DNA of 64,000 nt from Melieria omissa (taxonomy: Eukaryota > Arthropoda > Insecta > Diptera > Ulidiidae): assembly GCA_963971225.1 (NCBI GenBank), contig OZ020267.1:5787351-5851350 (forward strand), read 5' to 3'. Positions 19,901 to 31,959 of the stretch are shown here, in pieces (positions within the stretch are counted from its first letter, which is position 1; the number at the start of each line of letters is the position of its first letter). The translations under genes and the position numbers were made by a program. The notes under the pieces are model-generated. The model did not search any database and had not been told where the DNA came from. It was given only the letters and a program-made list of their open reading frames with translations.

Positions 19901-21551
19901 AACTGAAGGAAGAAAACTTTCGACTTGGAATTGCCAACTCGAAACAGCTAGTTTGGATGTATTTCGTAGGGTATCTTTCTCTCAAAGGATTAAAATTTCC
20001 TGCTGTGAGGGCAGCCAGCTAAGTTCTTTTCTATATACCTTGGTATTTCCTCAAGTGTATTTGACTTGCGCTTCTTGCTACAAACAAATTGTCAGCTGAC
20101 AAGGAAGAGTTTTGATGTTTAAAGAACAGTGAACACTACATATTCCTTGATATCTAATTTAATCAGCGGAGGCTGAATTTCTAGGCGGTGTCTCTCAACT
20201 GTGCAATGATCTGAAGGTGACACCCAATGGTCTCCGGTTCAAGCTACTTAAACCTACGTTCTATAATGACCAAGTGACTACCAGTTTTCTTTGGAGACAC
20301 TTACTTATGACAATGCCTTATGTAGATAAGTGAGGCGGCTTCAAACTTAACGGCTTCAGGCAGCACAAACACAGCCCCTTAATTTACCGCCTCCGTAGTT
20401 AGTCCTCCTTGCCTTCTGTCCTTGATATTTTCTTCCAAACATTATTCCCTTACTAGTCCCTTCCGCCAAAGCCTTCTGGACGTTTTTCAACCATTCCTCC
20501 TATTTCGGATCTTACGACACTAAACTTGCAAATTACTGAAGTGGGAAGTCTGACACACGAACCAGAACACAACAAAAAGTTACTCAGAACATAGCGAAAT
20601 TTGATAACAATGGATATTTTGATGTACAACGGAGAGCTAAAACACGGTATTGGTGGCTGGAGGCGTCGGCTTTCTACTTTGAAGTATCTTTAAGCTTAAA
20701 GATTTAATTAATTTAATTTAATTTATTGAATTTTTCGATTTAAATTTGTTTCTTTTTGTCTTCCATCTTTTGTATTCTTTTAAGTTTTTCAGACTTAATA
20801 ATAACAATTAAATAAATAAATAAATAAAAGACATCGCTTACGATTATTTATTCAAACCAAAGAGGACTTAAGTGTATGGTCTATGTTTTCTGGAGTTTTT
20901 TAATTCCATCCAGAAATTCCAAAACAGAAGACTCAAGTGCATAATTTACACTTTCTAGATTTAGTAAATCATATATGGCGTTCAAACTGACGACTTAAAC
21001 GTGTTTAATGTGCTTAAACACGTTAAATGAACAAAACCAGTTCGAAAACCTGTTCATTCACATGCAATTGTTGTTGGAAATAAAACGTGTTAAACCATTT
21101 AACATGTTTTGAAACGAGTTAACACAGGGTTGCATCCGAAAGCTTTCTATGAAAAAGCTTTTTTGTCAACTGAACACAGCGCTCACACTAAACACACACC
21201 CGAAAAAATTCCTAAAAATTCAGCTGTCATTTCATCAAAACAAAACCAAACCAACATTGAAAATTTGTAAATTTTGAAATGAATAAAATTAATCATTTTG
21301 CTCGCACTGCTTTCATTCCATTCATCGTTTTTTTATGACATCTGAATACAAGGCGTCTAGTATTTGGACAAAGTTGAGTATGTTGCCGTGGTTTGTGAAA
21401 TATGCGCCAATATTTCGCTCGAATCATGCTCCAAGCACATCAGTTCACGAAAATATTTATTTTTTGTTTGTAAACAAACAGCTGTCAAATTAAATTCCAT
21501 TGAGCAGTCTGAACGGTTGTGTTCAACAAAAAGCTCTTTTCACTTAAACTA
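19901..21551. other. AT-rich DNA without genes; palindromic AAACACGTT cluster
   Basis: No gene is seen. At about 20995-21125 the motif AACGTGTT/AACACGTT recurs in both orientations and AATGAACA...TGTTCATT pairs up, suggesting an unassigned inverted-repeat element. AAAT repeats lie at 20810-20828. Confidence 0.4.
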
Positions 21552-22292
21552 TCAGGTGTACAACTTTGCTTCCGCCGTTTTCCGATAGGTGGCTGTACCG
21601 GCTGAGGCTGGTTGAAATACATAGATGGTAATGCCTTTAAAGTGAGTGTGGACAGTGCCTAACGAATTGTCATCGCCGTTTCAGTGACAGTTGTTCTTGT
21701 TTTCGTATTATTCACGCTCGAAAATGTCCGTTTATGTGCCCAATTCTCGCCATTTGCGGGAAGTTTTACTTTTCTGTTACAATTCGAAAAAAAATGCAGC
21801 TGAAGCGCATCGAATGCTCTCAGAAACTTACGGTGATGCTGCTCTGAGTGAAAGAACGTGTCGGGAGTGGTTTCAACGATTTAAAAATTGTGATTTCGAC
21901 ATGACAAAGTCATCCTCCAACACGACAATGCTCGGCCTCACGTCGCAAAAGTGGTCAAAAAGTACCTGGAAACGCTGAAATGGGAAGTCTTGCCCCACCC
22001 GCCGTATTCCCCAGATGTCGCCCCTTCTGACTTCCACCTATTCCGTTCGATGGCACACGGCCTGGCAGATCAACATTTTCAATCCTTCGAAGAATTGGAA
22101 AAATGGATTGCTTCATGGATAGCGTCAAAAGAGGACTCCTTTTTTCGAGCCGGGATCCGAAAATTGCCGGAAAGATGGGAGAAAGTTGTCGCTAGCGACG
22201 GACAATACTTTGAATAATACATCTGTAAGCACTTTTTCGCAATAAAGCTTTTAATTTTGGAAAAAACGGCGGAAGCAAAGTTGTACACCTGA
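21552..22292 (+). mobile_element. Internally deleted mariner element (741 bp)
   Basis: Perfect 30-bp TIRs start TCAGGTGTACAACTTTGCTT, at 21552-21581 and 22263-22292. They are flanked by TA at 21550-21551 and 22293-22294. Inside are the first roughly 66 and last 98 codons of a mariner transposase, with the middle deleted. The flanks beyond TA are TTAAAC on the left and GTTTAA on the right, so the target was palindromic. It is non-autonomous but its ends look intact enough for mobilisation in trans. Confidence 0.92.
21724..22217 (+). pseudogene. Mariner transposase remnant with internal deletion and frame change
   Basis: From ATG at 21724 the frame gives the N-terminal helix-turn-helix region (MSVYVPNSRHLREVLLFCYN, then KKNAAEAHRML and RTCREWFQRF). 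Near 21915-21921 it jumps in a different frame to HDNARPHVAK and runs 98 codons to the stop at 22215. HDN carries the second catalytic aspartate and APSDFHLF the third, with 34 residues between, the DD34D spacing of mariners. The first catalytic aspartate and about half of a usual 340-350 residue protein are gone. No active transposase can come from this copy. The N-terminal style resembles the mellifera/capitata group; the subfamily is an inference. Confidence 0.88.
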
Positions 22293-22532
22293 TAGTTTAA
22301 ATAAGTCAGTTTGAAAGCCATTTTACCATGAAATACTAAAACAGAAGATTTATGTAAATAGTCTAAATTTTTTGGAGTTCGTAAATCTTATCCAAAAATG
22401 ATAGAACAGCCAATGTGGGCAAATTTTGAATGCATAATTTTCGTAAAATTTTTGTTGAAAATTTTCTTTACATTCTTAATTTAGTTTTATAAAAAACACG
22501 TGAATTGTCTTGAAATGCGAACAAGTTAAACA

Positions 22533-22763
22533 AGTGTCTACTAGAGAGTTTTTTCGGTAGAGTGTAGAGTGTAGAGCGTAGAGAGACTCTACCTGTTGTG
22601 TGTCGACTATAACGCGACTCTCCACTCTAAGAGAGATTGTATGGATACATTTTGAGTACTTTGAGCTCTACCTTACACTCTACTAGAGTGTATACACTAA
22701 TCTACGTCGCTCTACACGAGAGTTTTCTCTAGCTCTACCCAAAACAAAAGCTACAGTAGACAC
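22533..22763. mobile_element. Possible MITE rich in CTCTAC/GTAGAG palindromes
   Basis: The ends GTGTCTACT (22533) and AGTAGACAC (ending about 22763) are inverted. Between them GTAGAGTGTAGAG and CTCTACACTCTA-like words recur in both orientations, giving extensive hairpin potential. No certain target duplication and no ORF were found. Confidence 0.5.
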
Positions 22764-25700
22764 GTGGCCTTAGCCTCCTAACAAAAAGTATTCAATTAAA
22801 CATCTTAAGCAAGTTTTATTTCTTTCTATATATCTTTAAGTGTTTCACGTCTTACAAGAAAATGTTAAACGCCACATTTTAAAGCTGATAAAAATTTCAT
22901 TCATTTCATTTGTGATAATTCAATTCTGCCATTAAAAGCCGCTTCACAGTTGTTGCTGTTTTGTTTTTTCTTTTCGGTGTCGTTTTGTTTTTTCGGCGAA
23001 TTGCAGGCAAATATAAAATAACAAAGTACCAAAGCGACGGCGAAATCAATTTCGAAATTTAATTCTTGTGTGCACTTTACATGCGACACGAATGTGTTTG
23101 GCATTCGAAATGAAGGCGCAATGCGTGGTGGCTGCGGAAGTCACATGGCAATGGAAATTGAGTGTGACAGGATTTTAAAGGATTAGGCAAACCGGCTGCC
23201 ACAGTCGAATTAGTGTGGTCGGCCCGCTCGCTGTGCGTGAGTTGATGATAAGTAAAGCACAATCAGAATGTGATTTAATTGAATATTTTAATTAACAATG
23301 ACTTTGTGGGCAGAAAGAAAACAATTTATACTTTAATGTTAAGTAAGTTTTAAAATACCTGAAGCTAATCGAAATTGATTTGCCTTAAATATGGAATTTA
23401 ACAATATACAAAAATTATCAATTTAAGGTTTTAGTGTGGGGCATAAAACAAAATCGAGAAATTGTGTTCGTTCAGTTTTAAATTAAAAACATTTTCGGCG
23501 GCATTTATGTTCGACACTTAAATTGCAATCACATTCGGGTGTTTACTCGTTTTATCGTTGTCGGCGTTTGCATTGGCGAAATGCTGAAATTTTGATGGCG
23601 CATAAAAAATGCAACATTGCCAAAAACCGCACACACACACATACACAAACACAGCGACACGTACACAAAGCAATCGTAAAAAATACAATCGCCAAATACA
23701 TAAACAAAATGCAATGCATGCAACATCCGAGAGAACTAAAAAAAATAATAATTACGCTCGGCATGTACAGGAAATTACAGCAGAAAATACAAAATTACAA
23801 AAAAAAACATTTTAAATGGACAATAAAATTGAGAAGCGCAACGACGTCATTGACAGCGCAACCAGATTATTGGGGCCGCTAACGAATTTACAACTAATTC
23901 GTGAGACGTCACTGTTTGGATGTCTTCTCTCGTTGTTGTTGTTGTTTTGTCTTTGTAACTTAATGTTTATTTTATGTATGTTGGCTGTCTGTGTGCGCGC
24001 CAAAGCGGCCCAATAAAAATGGAAAATGGAGCGCAACGCGCGCACGTACTGACTGCACAGACAGACAGCAGCGGTTGCGAGTGGGTGGGTGTGCCAGCCG
24101 GAAGCCGATTTCGAGCTGAAGTTGCAATAAATCTCGACGATGTGAAAGCACAGCAACGTCAGAAAAACATTGCAAAACGTGCGCCAGAAAAAAAATGCAT
24201 AATCTGGCACGTGCTCGCCGCATTGATAAGGCAGGCAACAGGCGCGGCTGTCGGTTGTTTGGCCATCAAAATACTATGCAAAAATATATATAAAAAAAAG
24301 AGGAATTCGTGCATCTGGGCCATAACACACACATACACACAGATACACACACATAGATGCCGATTCACTTGCAGCGCTCGTCTTATCGAACTAACCGCAG
24401 CCGGAGCGGCGACAGATGTGGCCAATTTGTGGACATGCCTGCCAAAGCCAATCAAGAAGCAGTTGGGTAGGTGGCCGTTGGCCGTTGGCCGTTGGCCGTT
24501 GGCCCCAAATCACCTGCTTTTAGGCTTAAGAAAGTTAAGGTTAATGTGCGCCATATTAACTTTTAAAATGGTTAATGCTCAGTGATTTATCAATGCCCGC
24601 TTCCCCATGGTTGCTTGGTTGCCGCTTCCCATGGGGCCGTCATTTGCTTTAAATAACCTAAATTACGTTGTGTTTGTGCTCTAATTTAAATGGTTATCTG
24701 CTCGTGCGGCAAACATTGTTATTCAGTTTTATCTAAAATTTCATTATGTGTCCACCCCAGTCTGGTCTCGATGTCGCAGGCTGGACTGCTGGCTGGCGCA
24801 AAAGGGGGACCGCACTGAAACAAACGCCGCCACGAGTTGCATAAATTACCAACAATTCAAACTGCAAACAACAACATTACAAACACACACACAAACACAC
24901 AGTCACACAGACACAGAGAGACAAAAGCGCCACAACACTGAGCGCAAAGTTCAGAAATTGTGTCATTATTCAAAGGTTTTGTTATCTCGTGCGTCATGTA
25001 ATGTGTCTGAGAGCATTTCTGGTAGTTGGCATTTTGTGCGCGGAATACAAAATCAATTTTTTTTTTGCATCTGACATATATTTGATTTGTCAGCTTGGGT
25101 GAATTTAACTCAAGTGACCAAAATTCCCGCAGCAGGTGGTTAAAGTGGGCTTGAGAAACTTAATTATCATGTTTTTTTTTTAAAGAGAATATTTATGTTT
25201 GAGTTTGGAGAAATGGCAGCCATTACTCTTCAGGAAAAAACGTTTTCTTTTTGTTTCTATTTATGGCTATGATCAGATAAGCTTGGCATGGAATATTCTC
25301 TCTCTCCCTGCTCACTTTTTGTTACTTGTGACTGTAAGATTGGTGGCAATAGGCAAAGCGCATCCATAACCCTCATAAGTCATGACCCTCATAAGTTCTC
25401 ATCTAATTAATAGCGAGCAAAATAACTTTGCATCTCGGGGTTAAGGCGGATTGATAGCAGCGGTTTGTAGCTGTTTAAAGTATACTAAAGCATGCAAAAA
25501 TATTTTCTTATGGCAATTTGTACTTTATTGTTTTCCCAGAATGTTCCCTCAAGAACGAAAATAAATCGGCCAGGTACAAGTATTAAGAATGTTAATGAAA
25601 CTAGACCCTCAAGTACGAGTATTAAGTTGCACCCATAATACAAGTGGAGGTAGGGAACATAAACATCTCAGATGGCCACTGTGTCAAATTTTAATTGCAT

Positions 25701-25866
25701 ATTCTTCATAAACAAAAAATAAGATATAAATTTGCATGTTTTAGGTCATATTTACATATTTATTAGTATTTGTACAAGTAAAGCCAAGTCTTTTATATTG
25801 CAGCAGTTTGAGTTGAGTATATTCACATTGCTCAGAACAATAACAATTGTAGCTTAATGTAATATA
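22764..25866. other. Mostly unique DNA with microsatellites, no gene
   Basis: The stretch holds CA runs at about 23630-23650, 24325-24352 and 24880-24905, and a 7-bp tandem GGCCGTT repeat at 24473-24500. The 23.9-24.6 kb part is GC-richer. Long open frames on both strands at 23974-24585 have no domain and no splice context, and I treat them as chance. Confidence 0.45.
24473..24500. repeat. Four copies of the heptamer GGCCGTT
   Basis: GGCCGTT is repeated four times without change, followed by a partial GGCC. It is a short, probably length-variable minisatellite. Confidence 0.9.
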
Positions 25867-26070
25867 CAGTCGTGTCTAGGTATAGTGAACACCCAAAAGC
25901 GTCTAAATATTGAAAAATCTTTGAAAGCAATTTCAAGTATAAAACAAAAAGTGTATTTTGAGCAAATAAAACGAGTTTTTGAACAAAAATATTAACCTTC
26001 ATATAGTGAACAACCTTAATACTGTGAACAGTGCTTGCAATAATTAGTTCACTATATCCAGACACGACTG
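25867..26070. mobile_element. 204-bp Tc1/pogo-type MITE
   Basis: The ends CAGTCGTGTCTAGGTATAGT and, on the right, the diverged complement (ACTATATCCAGACACGACTG) form TIRs of about 26 bp flanked by TA (25865-25866, 26071-26072). The internal CATATAGTGAACAACC resembles the terminal GTATAGTGAACACCC. CAGT-type ends with TA duplication suggest the pogo/Tigger branch of Tc1/mariner. No transposase is present. Confidence 0.8.
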
Positions 26071-27010
26071 TAATTACAAATTATTATATCTGCCGCACAG
26101 TCACCGACATTTTTCCGTGACTTTCTGACATAATGCTGAATAATATGCATTTTCCTAGATTTTTCATTTACCTGTGTGATGCCGGAAAAAATATATTCAA
26201 AATAAAATTTGTTGTTTAGGTTATGTTCGTAGCCAAAATTGTGCTATGATTGGTGATATAGTTTTGAATAGTTATATATATTATTTTGAGATTTTTTAAT
26301 TCACTATTTTGGAAATTTAATATAAAAAATTTGAATTGAGTTTTGGTGCAAATATAACCTAAAACATCAATAAAAAATTATGTTCACAAAAATTGCATTA
26401 AGTATTTTGTTTTTAAGTATCACGTAGGTGGAAAAAACATGTGGAAAAAAATTGCAAAATGCTATGAGAGAAAAATATAAGAAAAATTTGTTGACTGTAC
26501 AAAAATTCTAATTTGATATTTTTTTTGTTTTTAAACAGCAAAAATAAAAAAAATAACAAAATTAAAAAGAAAAAATGGAAATATTTTAAAAATGATGTTA
26601 AAAAATTTCGTTTTATTTTTTTTTAAGTATCACACACTAAACACACTAAAACACTATACGACGAAAATATAAGAAAATGTTGGTTATTGTATTAAAATTG
26701 ATGCTTGATAAACTTTTCTCAAAAAAAAAAAAATTTTTGTTGAAAACACAAAAATTAAATTAAAATATTGAAAAATTAAATTATTAAAAAATAACCATAT
26801 ATTAAAAACTATGTTTAAAAATCGTTTTATTGGTTAATAATCATACAGGTGAAAAAAATATATATGGAAAAATATTATACGAGGAAAATATAAGAACAAA
26901 TTTTGATTCCACCAAACTTTTTTCGAAAACACAAAAAAAAATATTTTTTGTTGAAAACAAAAAAAAAATTAAAAAAAAATTTAAATATTAAGAAAAAACA
27001 ATATGTTTAA

Positions 27011-27988
27011 CACTCCGATGCCCAACAAGGTCCGTAGGGACCTATGGCGTTTTAAAAGATGCGGCATTTCAATACGGGGGGAGTGATGAGCTTGAGACTT
27101 TATGACTTCTATAAATGGAATGTTTAGAAGCTGTTAAAATAGATTTCGGCAAGATTGCATGTATTTTACTACCATAACTATTGCATTGAAGTCATTTAGG
27201 GCGTCGATGACCGACAAGGTCCGCAGGGACCTTGTAGGTAGCTCCATGTAATTTGATTTTATTTTTTGTTAGTAAGTATAAATAGTTAGTGCTAAATATT
27301 TATAGCAGCACAATTTCAAATAAATCATTGAAATTAAAATACGTACGGTGATTGGGATCAAATTGATATGCCGCCGTACGCGCTTTCATAACTGAGCATG
27401 AGTGAACAACAAGCAGTAATGCAGACTTTGGTTAGATATTTGGAAAACAATGAAGAACCTTATTCATTCACCGAGGAGACAAATTACAAAGATTTCTTGC
27501 CATACAATGAAACATATGATGCTGAAGTTGAACTGAATGTCACTCTGGCGGTTGAAGCTGACTCTGACGACGATGATCAAACTCCATTATTAATTTGATA
27601 ATGGCTGAAGGTATTGCCTAAGTATATACACAAATAATGAAAAACTGAATAAAAATAAAAATAAATATATATAAAAACCCATTACTCTAAAAAAAAATGC
27701 CATACTTGCAGCGGCATAGATGCATGAACAGCTAAAGCAAAGTTAGGCAACTAAATGCAATTATTTTGTATTGTATACGTTTTTACCTATCTGTCTGTAG
27801 TAACAAATACACATGTGTTTACAAAAAAATATACACGAAGCAAAACTTGTTGGCTCTCCAAACACATCTAGACACATTCTGTAACCCTACATTATAAAAT
27901 TACACATCTTATATGCAATATTACAAAAAAGGTCCCTGGGGACCTTGTTGGGCTTTGACCGTGTAAAAAATTATCGGTTATCGGAGTG
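27011..27988. mobile_element. piggyBac-like non-autonomous element (978 bp) with TTAA duplication and split TIRs
   Basis: TTAA lies at 27007-27010 and 27989-27992. Both ends start CACTCCGAT. An internal inverted block GCCCAACAAGGTCC abuts the left tip but is separated by 26 bp from the right tip, the asymmetric terminal/subterminal layout known for piggyBac. Three palindromic boxes AAGGTCC-N4-GGACCT occur at 27027, 27216 and 27929 and are likely transposase-binding sites. One short acidic ORF (27398-27598) remains. Flanking repeats match the surrounding tandem units, consistent with insertion at a single TTAA. Confidence 0.85.
27398..27598 (+). CDS. 66-residue acidic ORF inside the piggyBac-like element, probable transposase N-terminal remnant
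   Basis: The ORF runs from ATG (MSEQQAVMQTLVRYLENNEE) to TGA, 66 residues, ending with an acidic ADSDDDDQTPLLI. It is the only sizeable frame in the element. piggyBac transposases typically begin with a poorly conserved acidic region of this kind, so it may be the surviving N-terminus after deletion of the catalytic domain. No catalytic aspartates or C-terminal cysteine-rich domain are present. It could also be a chance ORF; expression is unknown. No promoter is defined, although AT-rich sequence lies directly upstream. Confidence 0.45.
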   Translation: MSEQQAVMQTLVRYLENNEEPYSFTEETNYKDFLPYNETYDAEVELNVTLAVEADSDDDDQTPLLI

Positions 27989-28860
27989 TTAAAAAATTCG
28001 TTTTATTTTTTAATAATCACACAGGTGGGAAAAATATGTGTGGCAAAACACTATACGAGGAAAATATTAAGAACATTTTATGATTTTATCAAAATTCTGG
28101 CTTGATAAACTCTTTTCGAAAATACCAAAACAACACAAAATAAAAATGTTATTTTTGGCATAGCCACTTTACGCAACTTGCACGTTGCTTAGAATCTAAT
28201 TTTTTATTTGTTTACCTACGATTCACCTGTCATTTCTCATATTCAATAAAGTGTGTAATTTCTAATTTGTTCACAACGAGACACAAGTGAAACCAGACGT
28301 GTTTTTCATTTCATCAGTTATGCACAATAAAAATATATTATAATTAAAATTATGATTAAAATTTTTTTATTATTTTTTTTTAAGTATGTATTTTTAACAT
28401 GAGGAATAAATCCAAGAATAACACCAAACACCAAAAATCAAAATATTTAAATATTAAAAAAAGCTAAAATTCATTAAAAAATTATGTTTTTGATATTTCG
28501 TTTCATTTTTTAAGTAGATGAAAAAACATGTGGAGAAAAAATAAAGAAAATTAAATTTCTAACTTGATTATTTTTGTTTTTGAAAACTCCAAAAAATAAA
28601 ATATTAAATGATTTAAACAAAATTTTATTTTTTTGGAGTTTTCAAAAACAAAAATCAAGTTTGATTTTTAATTTAATAAAAAGTTAAAATTTATTTAAAA
28701 TTATATTTTCAAATTTGTTTCTTTTGTTTAGGAAATGAAAAATACATCTGGAAAAAAATAAAAAAAATTAAAATTCGAACTTGATAATTTTTGTTCTTTA
28801 AAACACAAAAAATAAAAAAATTAATGGTATGAAAACAAATTTTTTTTTCACCAAAGAAAA

Positions 28861-31800
28861 TGTTTTTCGGTTATATTCACTACTGAGTCCACTGATATTT
28901 TAGTAATTTGTCTAAGTGATAAAAACAATATGTCGCAATCGCATCTAAATCGGACAACTGGTTTGAAATCACTAATATTTTTTTTATTTATTAAATTAAT
29001 TCTGCTTAATTGGGGATTTATTGTATTATATAATTTTTTTATTTTATTTTTATTTATTATTTTTTAATTTATTTAGTAATAATTTTTGTACAATACGAAA
29101 TATTTTACAAATAACTACTTGCAGCACTGGCAGCAGAAGCCTTCGGCTGTAGGATTAGCAATTAGGAGCTGGAATTCAAGACAATTGTTACTCATTGCTT
29201 TACTAATAATAAAAAATATATCCATTCCTTATTCGACTATTGCCTCTAATTTAAATGCAAGTTTAATCTAAAGTTGAATTACAATTTGAAGTTGAACGAG
29301 TACAAATTCCTTAACAAAGTTAGTATCACTAATCCTTTGAAATTTGCTAAAATTTCAAATTGAAAATTTTTAGACATCGTTAAATATGAACACAAAGTGT
29401 CAGTGTCAGTGTTAATCGCTGATTAATTTGCCCTACTTCCACTTGTCGTGGTGTCGTTTGTCAGGCTTACTCGCACAAACGAAACTTCCACCCTGAGCAT
29501 TAACTGCTGCAGACTTTTAACAAATTCATATACTTTGAAATTGAAGTCGAGTAGAGTCCAGCGATTAATTACGGGCACACAACACTCTGTTGCTCAACTG
29601 ATGGAACATTGCAGCGAGGCGTTAAAATGTGACTACGTCGTATCAGATGAAAGGCTTAAAGACGATAATTTGCTATTCAGTCGAAGGGCAGAGAATATGA
29701 ATTCATAATGAAATTAATACGAAATGCCCGCAAGAATTTTAAATAGCCTTGACTACACAACTGGAGCGCCATGTAGTTGTGAGTGTGTGTGGGTGCGCGT
29801 TGTGCACTTGGATTAATTGTAGATAAATATTGCCTCTGGATTGATGATAATTGAGTGCAAAGCGGATATTTTCTACTCTAAGCAGCTTTGAAGCTGTTTG
29901 CAAATTGCTTCAAATGTCCTCGAGCCAGAAAAAACTACACAAAATTGATAGCTTAAAGTCAGCAATGCCACGCAACAATTTGACCAAACATTAAAGGCCG
30001 TTGAAGATTTATGACTTTGGTAAATAACGAAATGTTCGAACCGATGTTTGGCGCATATTTAATTTCCGCTTTCCGCATTGCTGCTGCCGTTGCGGTTCAA
30101 ATGAGTTTCGACAGCAGCCACCGAGCGTGCGCCGCATATTCATCAAGTTTGGTTTTGGCGAATTCAGAAACTTGGTTTTAATTAAATGCAGATTATGCTC
30201 TTCTATGCAAAGCCAATTTTGGCGTACGTTCTTGCAAATTAAACACAGTCGACTGACCGAAGCTGGGCGAGTTGAATTTGCGCGCATTAAATGCGCGTCG
30301 CTCATGATTGAGTTGGCAAGTTCAATAACCGTCTCGAAGTCGCTGGGGAAACTTGTGCGACAGCGAAGTAAAGTTTTTCCGCGTTCGCAGGGCAGTGCCG
30401 CCATGGCGCGATATCGAATGTGCTAACGAAGCTTAATTCAGCTTCAATTCCCGCTGGAGCTCGCCGACGCGCCGAGCTGCAATGCTCTCATTTGCTCAAC
30501 GGATGCCTTCATCCTTTCATATTTTCACATTTTCTGTGTAACGTGCAGTGTTTAAGCTTTAATACGCCGCAGTATGTTGACTCATTTGCCATGTCGCTGC
30601 GCTCGCACGCAAGTTTCTAACTTGAATTGAAAAAAGAAGCAACAAAGAAAAAAATGCAATTTTCCTTCTTCCGTTTACTTTGGCCGCCCACACATGCTTT
30701 CACTTCGCCTTACATTTAATTTGGCGTGTCGCCCCCTGTGCTCGTTTGCTGCATTCCGCTCCACATGCAGACGTTCCCCAGGGCGTATGAGTAACATTAA
30801 ACTTTAACACATGCAGTGTGTTATTCTCCCGTTTTCACTGCTGAGCGCTGACTTTGGACATCCAGTGCGCCATTTCTGCTCGGCTCGTGCGGCTTAGGAC
30901 TTTAAATGCCTCGGCCGCTTTGTTGTCTGCTGGCGGTTTTTCCTTCTTTACGCCACTGTTCGCTTCAATGTGGCAGGCAGCGTCGAGCAGGTAATTTAGT
31001 TGCATTTAAATGTGCATACTTTGCCGCCACCCTCGTCTCTCCCGCCCACATTTGTTGCACATATTTACGAGGTGCGCGCTCCTTTCGGGCTGCTCGCTTC
31101 CTTTTTATTATCTTTGCGTTTCGTTTCGTTTTGTTTTGTTTTGTTTTCGTTGCCTTTGTTCGCTCCGCTCCTCATCTAATTTCCATTTGGTTTATTACAC
31201 CGTTCCGCCAGTTGACTGCTAAATGTGTAAATTGTATAATGCCCCGCCCCCCGTCTCATATACCGTAAGTAGCGCTGAGCAGATTTTATTGGGGTTAACC
31301 GCTTTCTGTCCGTGTTTCGTAGCGAAATAAACACACAGTTTTGTGTTGTGTTGTGCTGCGCGCCGGTGCGGATGGCGTGCAAGTTTTATGCGTTGGCTTA
31401 TGCGCGATTAGGATTCTTTTTATTGGTGCGCAATTGCAAGTTTTATAGTTCATATTTCAGGAAGTTGAATTGAATTGTGGCAGACGAGAGCATTTGTGGC
31501 TGGAGAAATTATGGCATAGATTTCATGGCATTGGCTGTGGTTTGGCATTCGCCAACACATAAAACAGATAATGCGAGTTAGATTTGCTTATTTTACTGTC
31601 ACAAATGATGCGAGATTGTTTTTTAGTATTCTTGGGTACACAAATCGAAGAGATGTTTCAATGCAATCGTTGATTACTCTCACACGATTGCTTGTTGGCA
31701 TTGAATCCACTATTAAAGCGAAGCATAGACAGTCATGACGAGAGTTGGAGGCGAGTAGAAAAGGTTTTTGCTCTGATCTGATATTTTCAGGGGCCAATTT

Positions 31801-31959
31801 TGACCACTGTATGAAGCGAGAAGGAGAGAAAAAGAGAGAGAGGAGAGCATAAGAAGGAAAGGCATTTGCATCCCGTCATAGTTTCAATTTGTCTTTCTAT
31901 TGATTTAAAATATCTTTTTCATTAAAAGATCCGGTGATCCGATCTTGCTATTTGAAATA
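28861..31959. other. AT-rich then GC-richer unique DNA, no gene
   Basis: The part at 28.9-29.4 kb is AT-rich. The part at 29.4-31.5 kb is GC-richer and looks single-copy, with a GTTTT run at 31118-31148. Frames open on both strands around 30009-30426 have no recognisable domain. There is GAGA-rich purine sequence at about 31820-31860. Regulatory DNA of the receptor locus is possible but not shown. Confidence 0.4.

Larger units (their letters stand above)
26400..28860. repeat. AT-rich degenerate tandem array, about 200-bp unit, split by a piggyBac-like element
   Basis: A unit containing TCGTTTTATT, AATAATCACACAGGTG, ACTATACGAGGAAAATATAA and GCTTGATAAACTTTT recurs near 26400, 26610, 26820, 28000 and, more degenerately, 28370-28860. 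The transposon at 27011-27988 interrupts one unit. The DNA is extremely AT-rich and non-coding. Confidence 0.7.

Noticed and set aside
23974..24585. 203-codon open frame on the + strand
   Set aside because: No recognisable family; a CA repeat and the GGCCGTT heptamer run through it, and the other strand is equally open.
29448..30426. Frames open on both strands in GC-richer DNA, considered as exons
   Set aside because: No domain, no clear splice sites in phase, and both strands open together, typical of chance in this composition.
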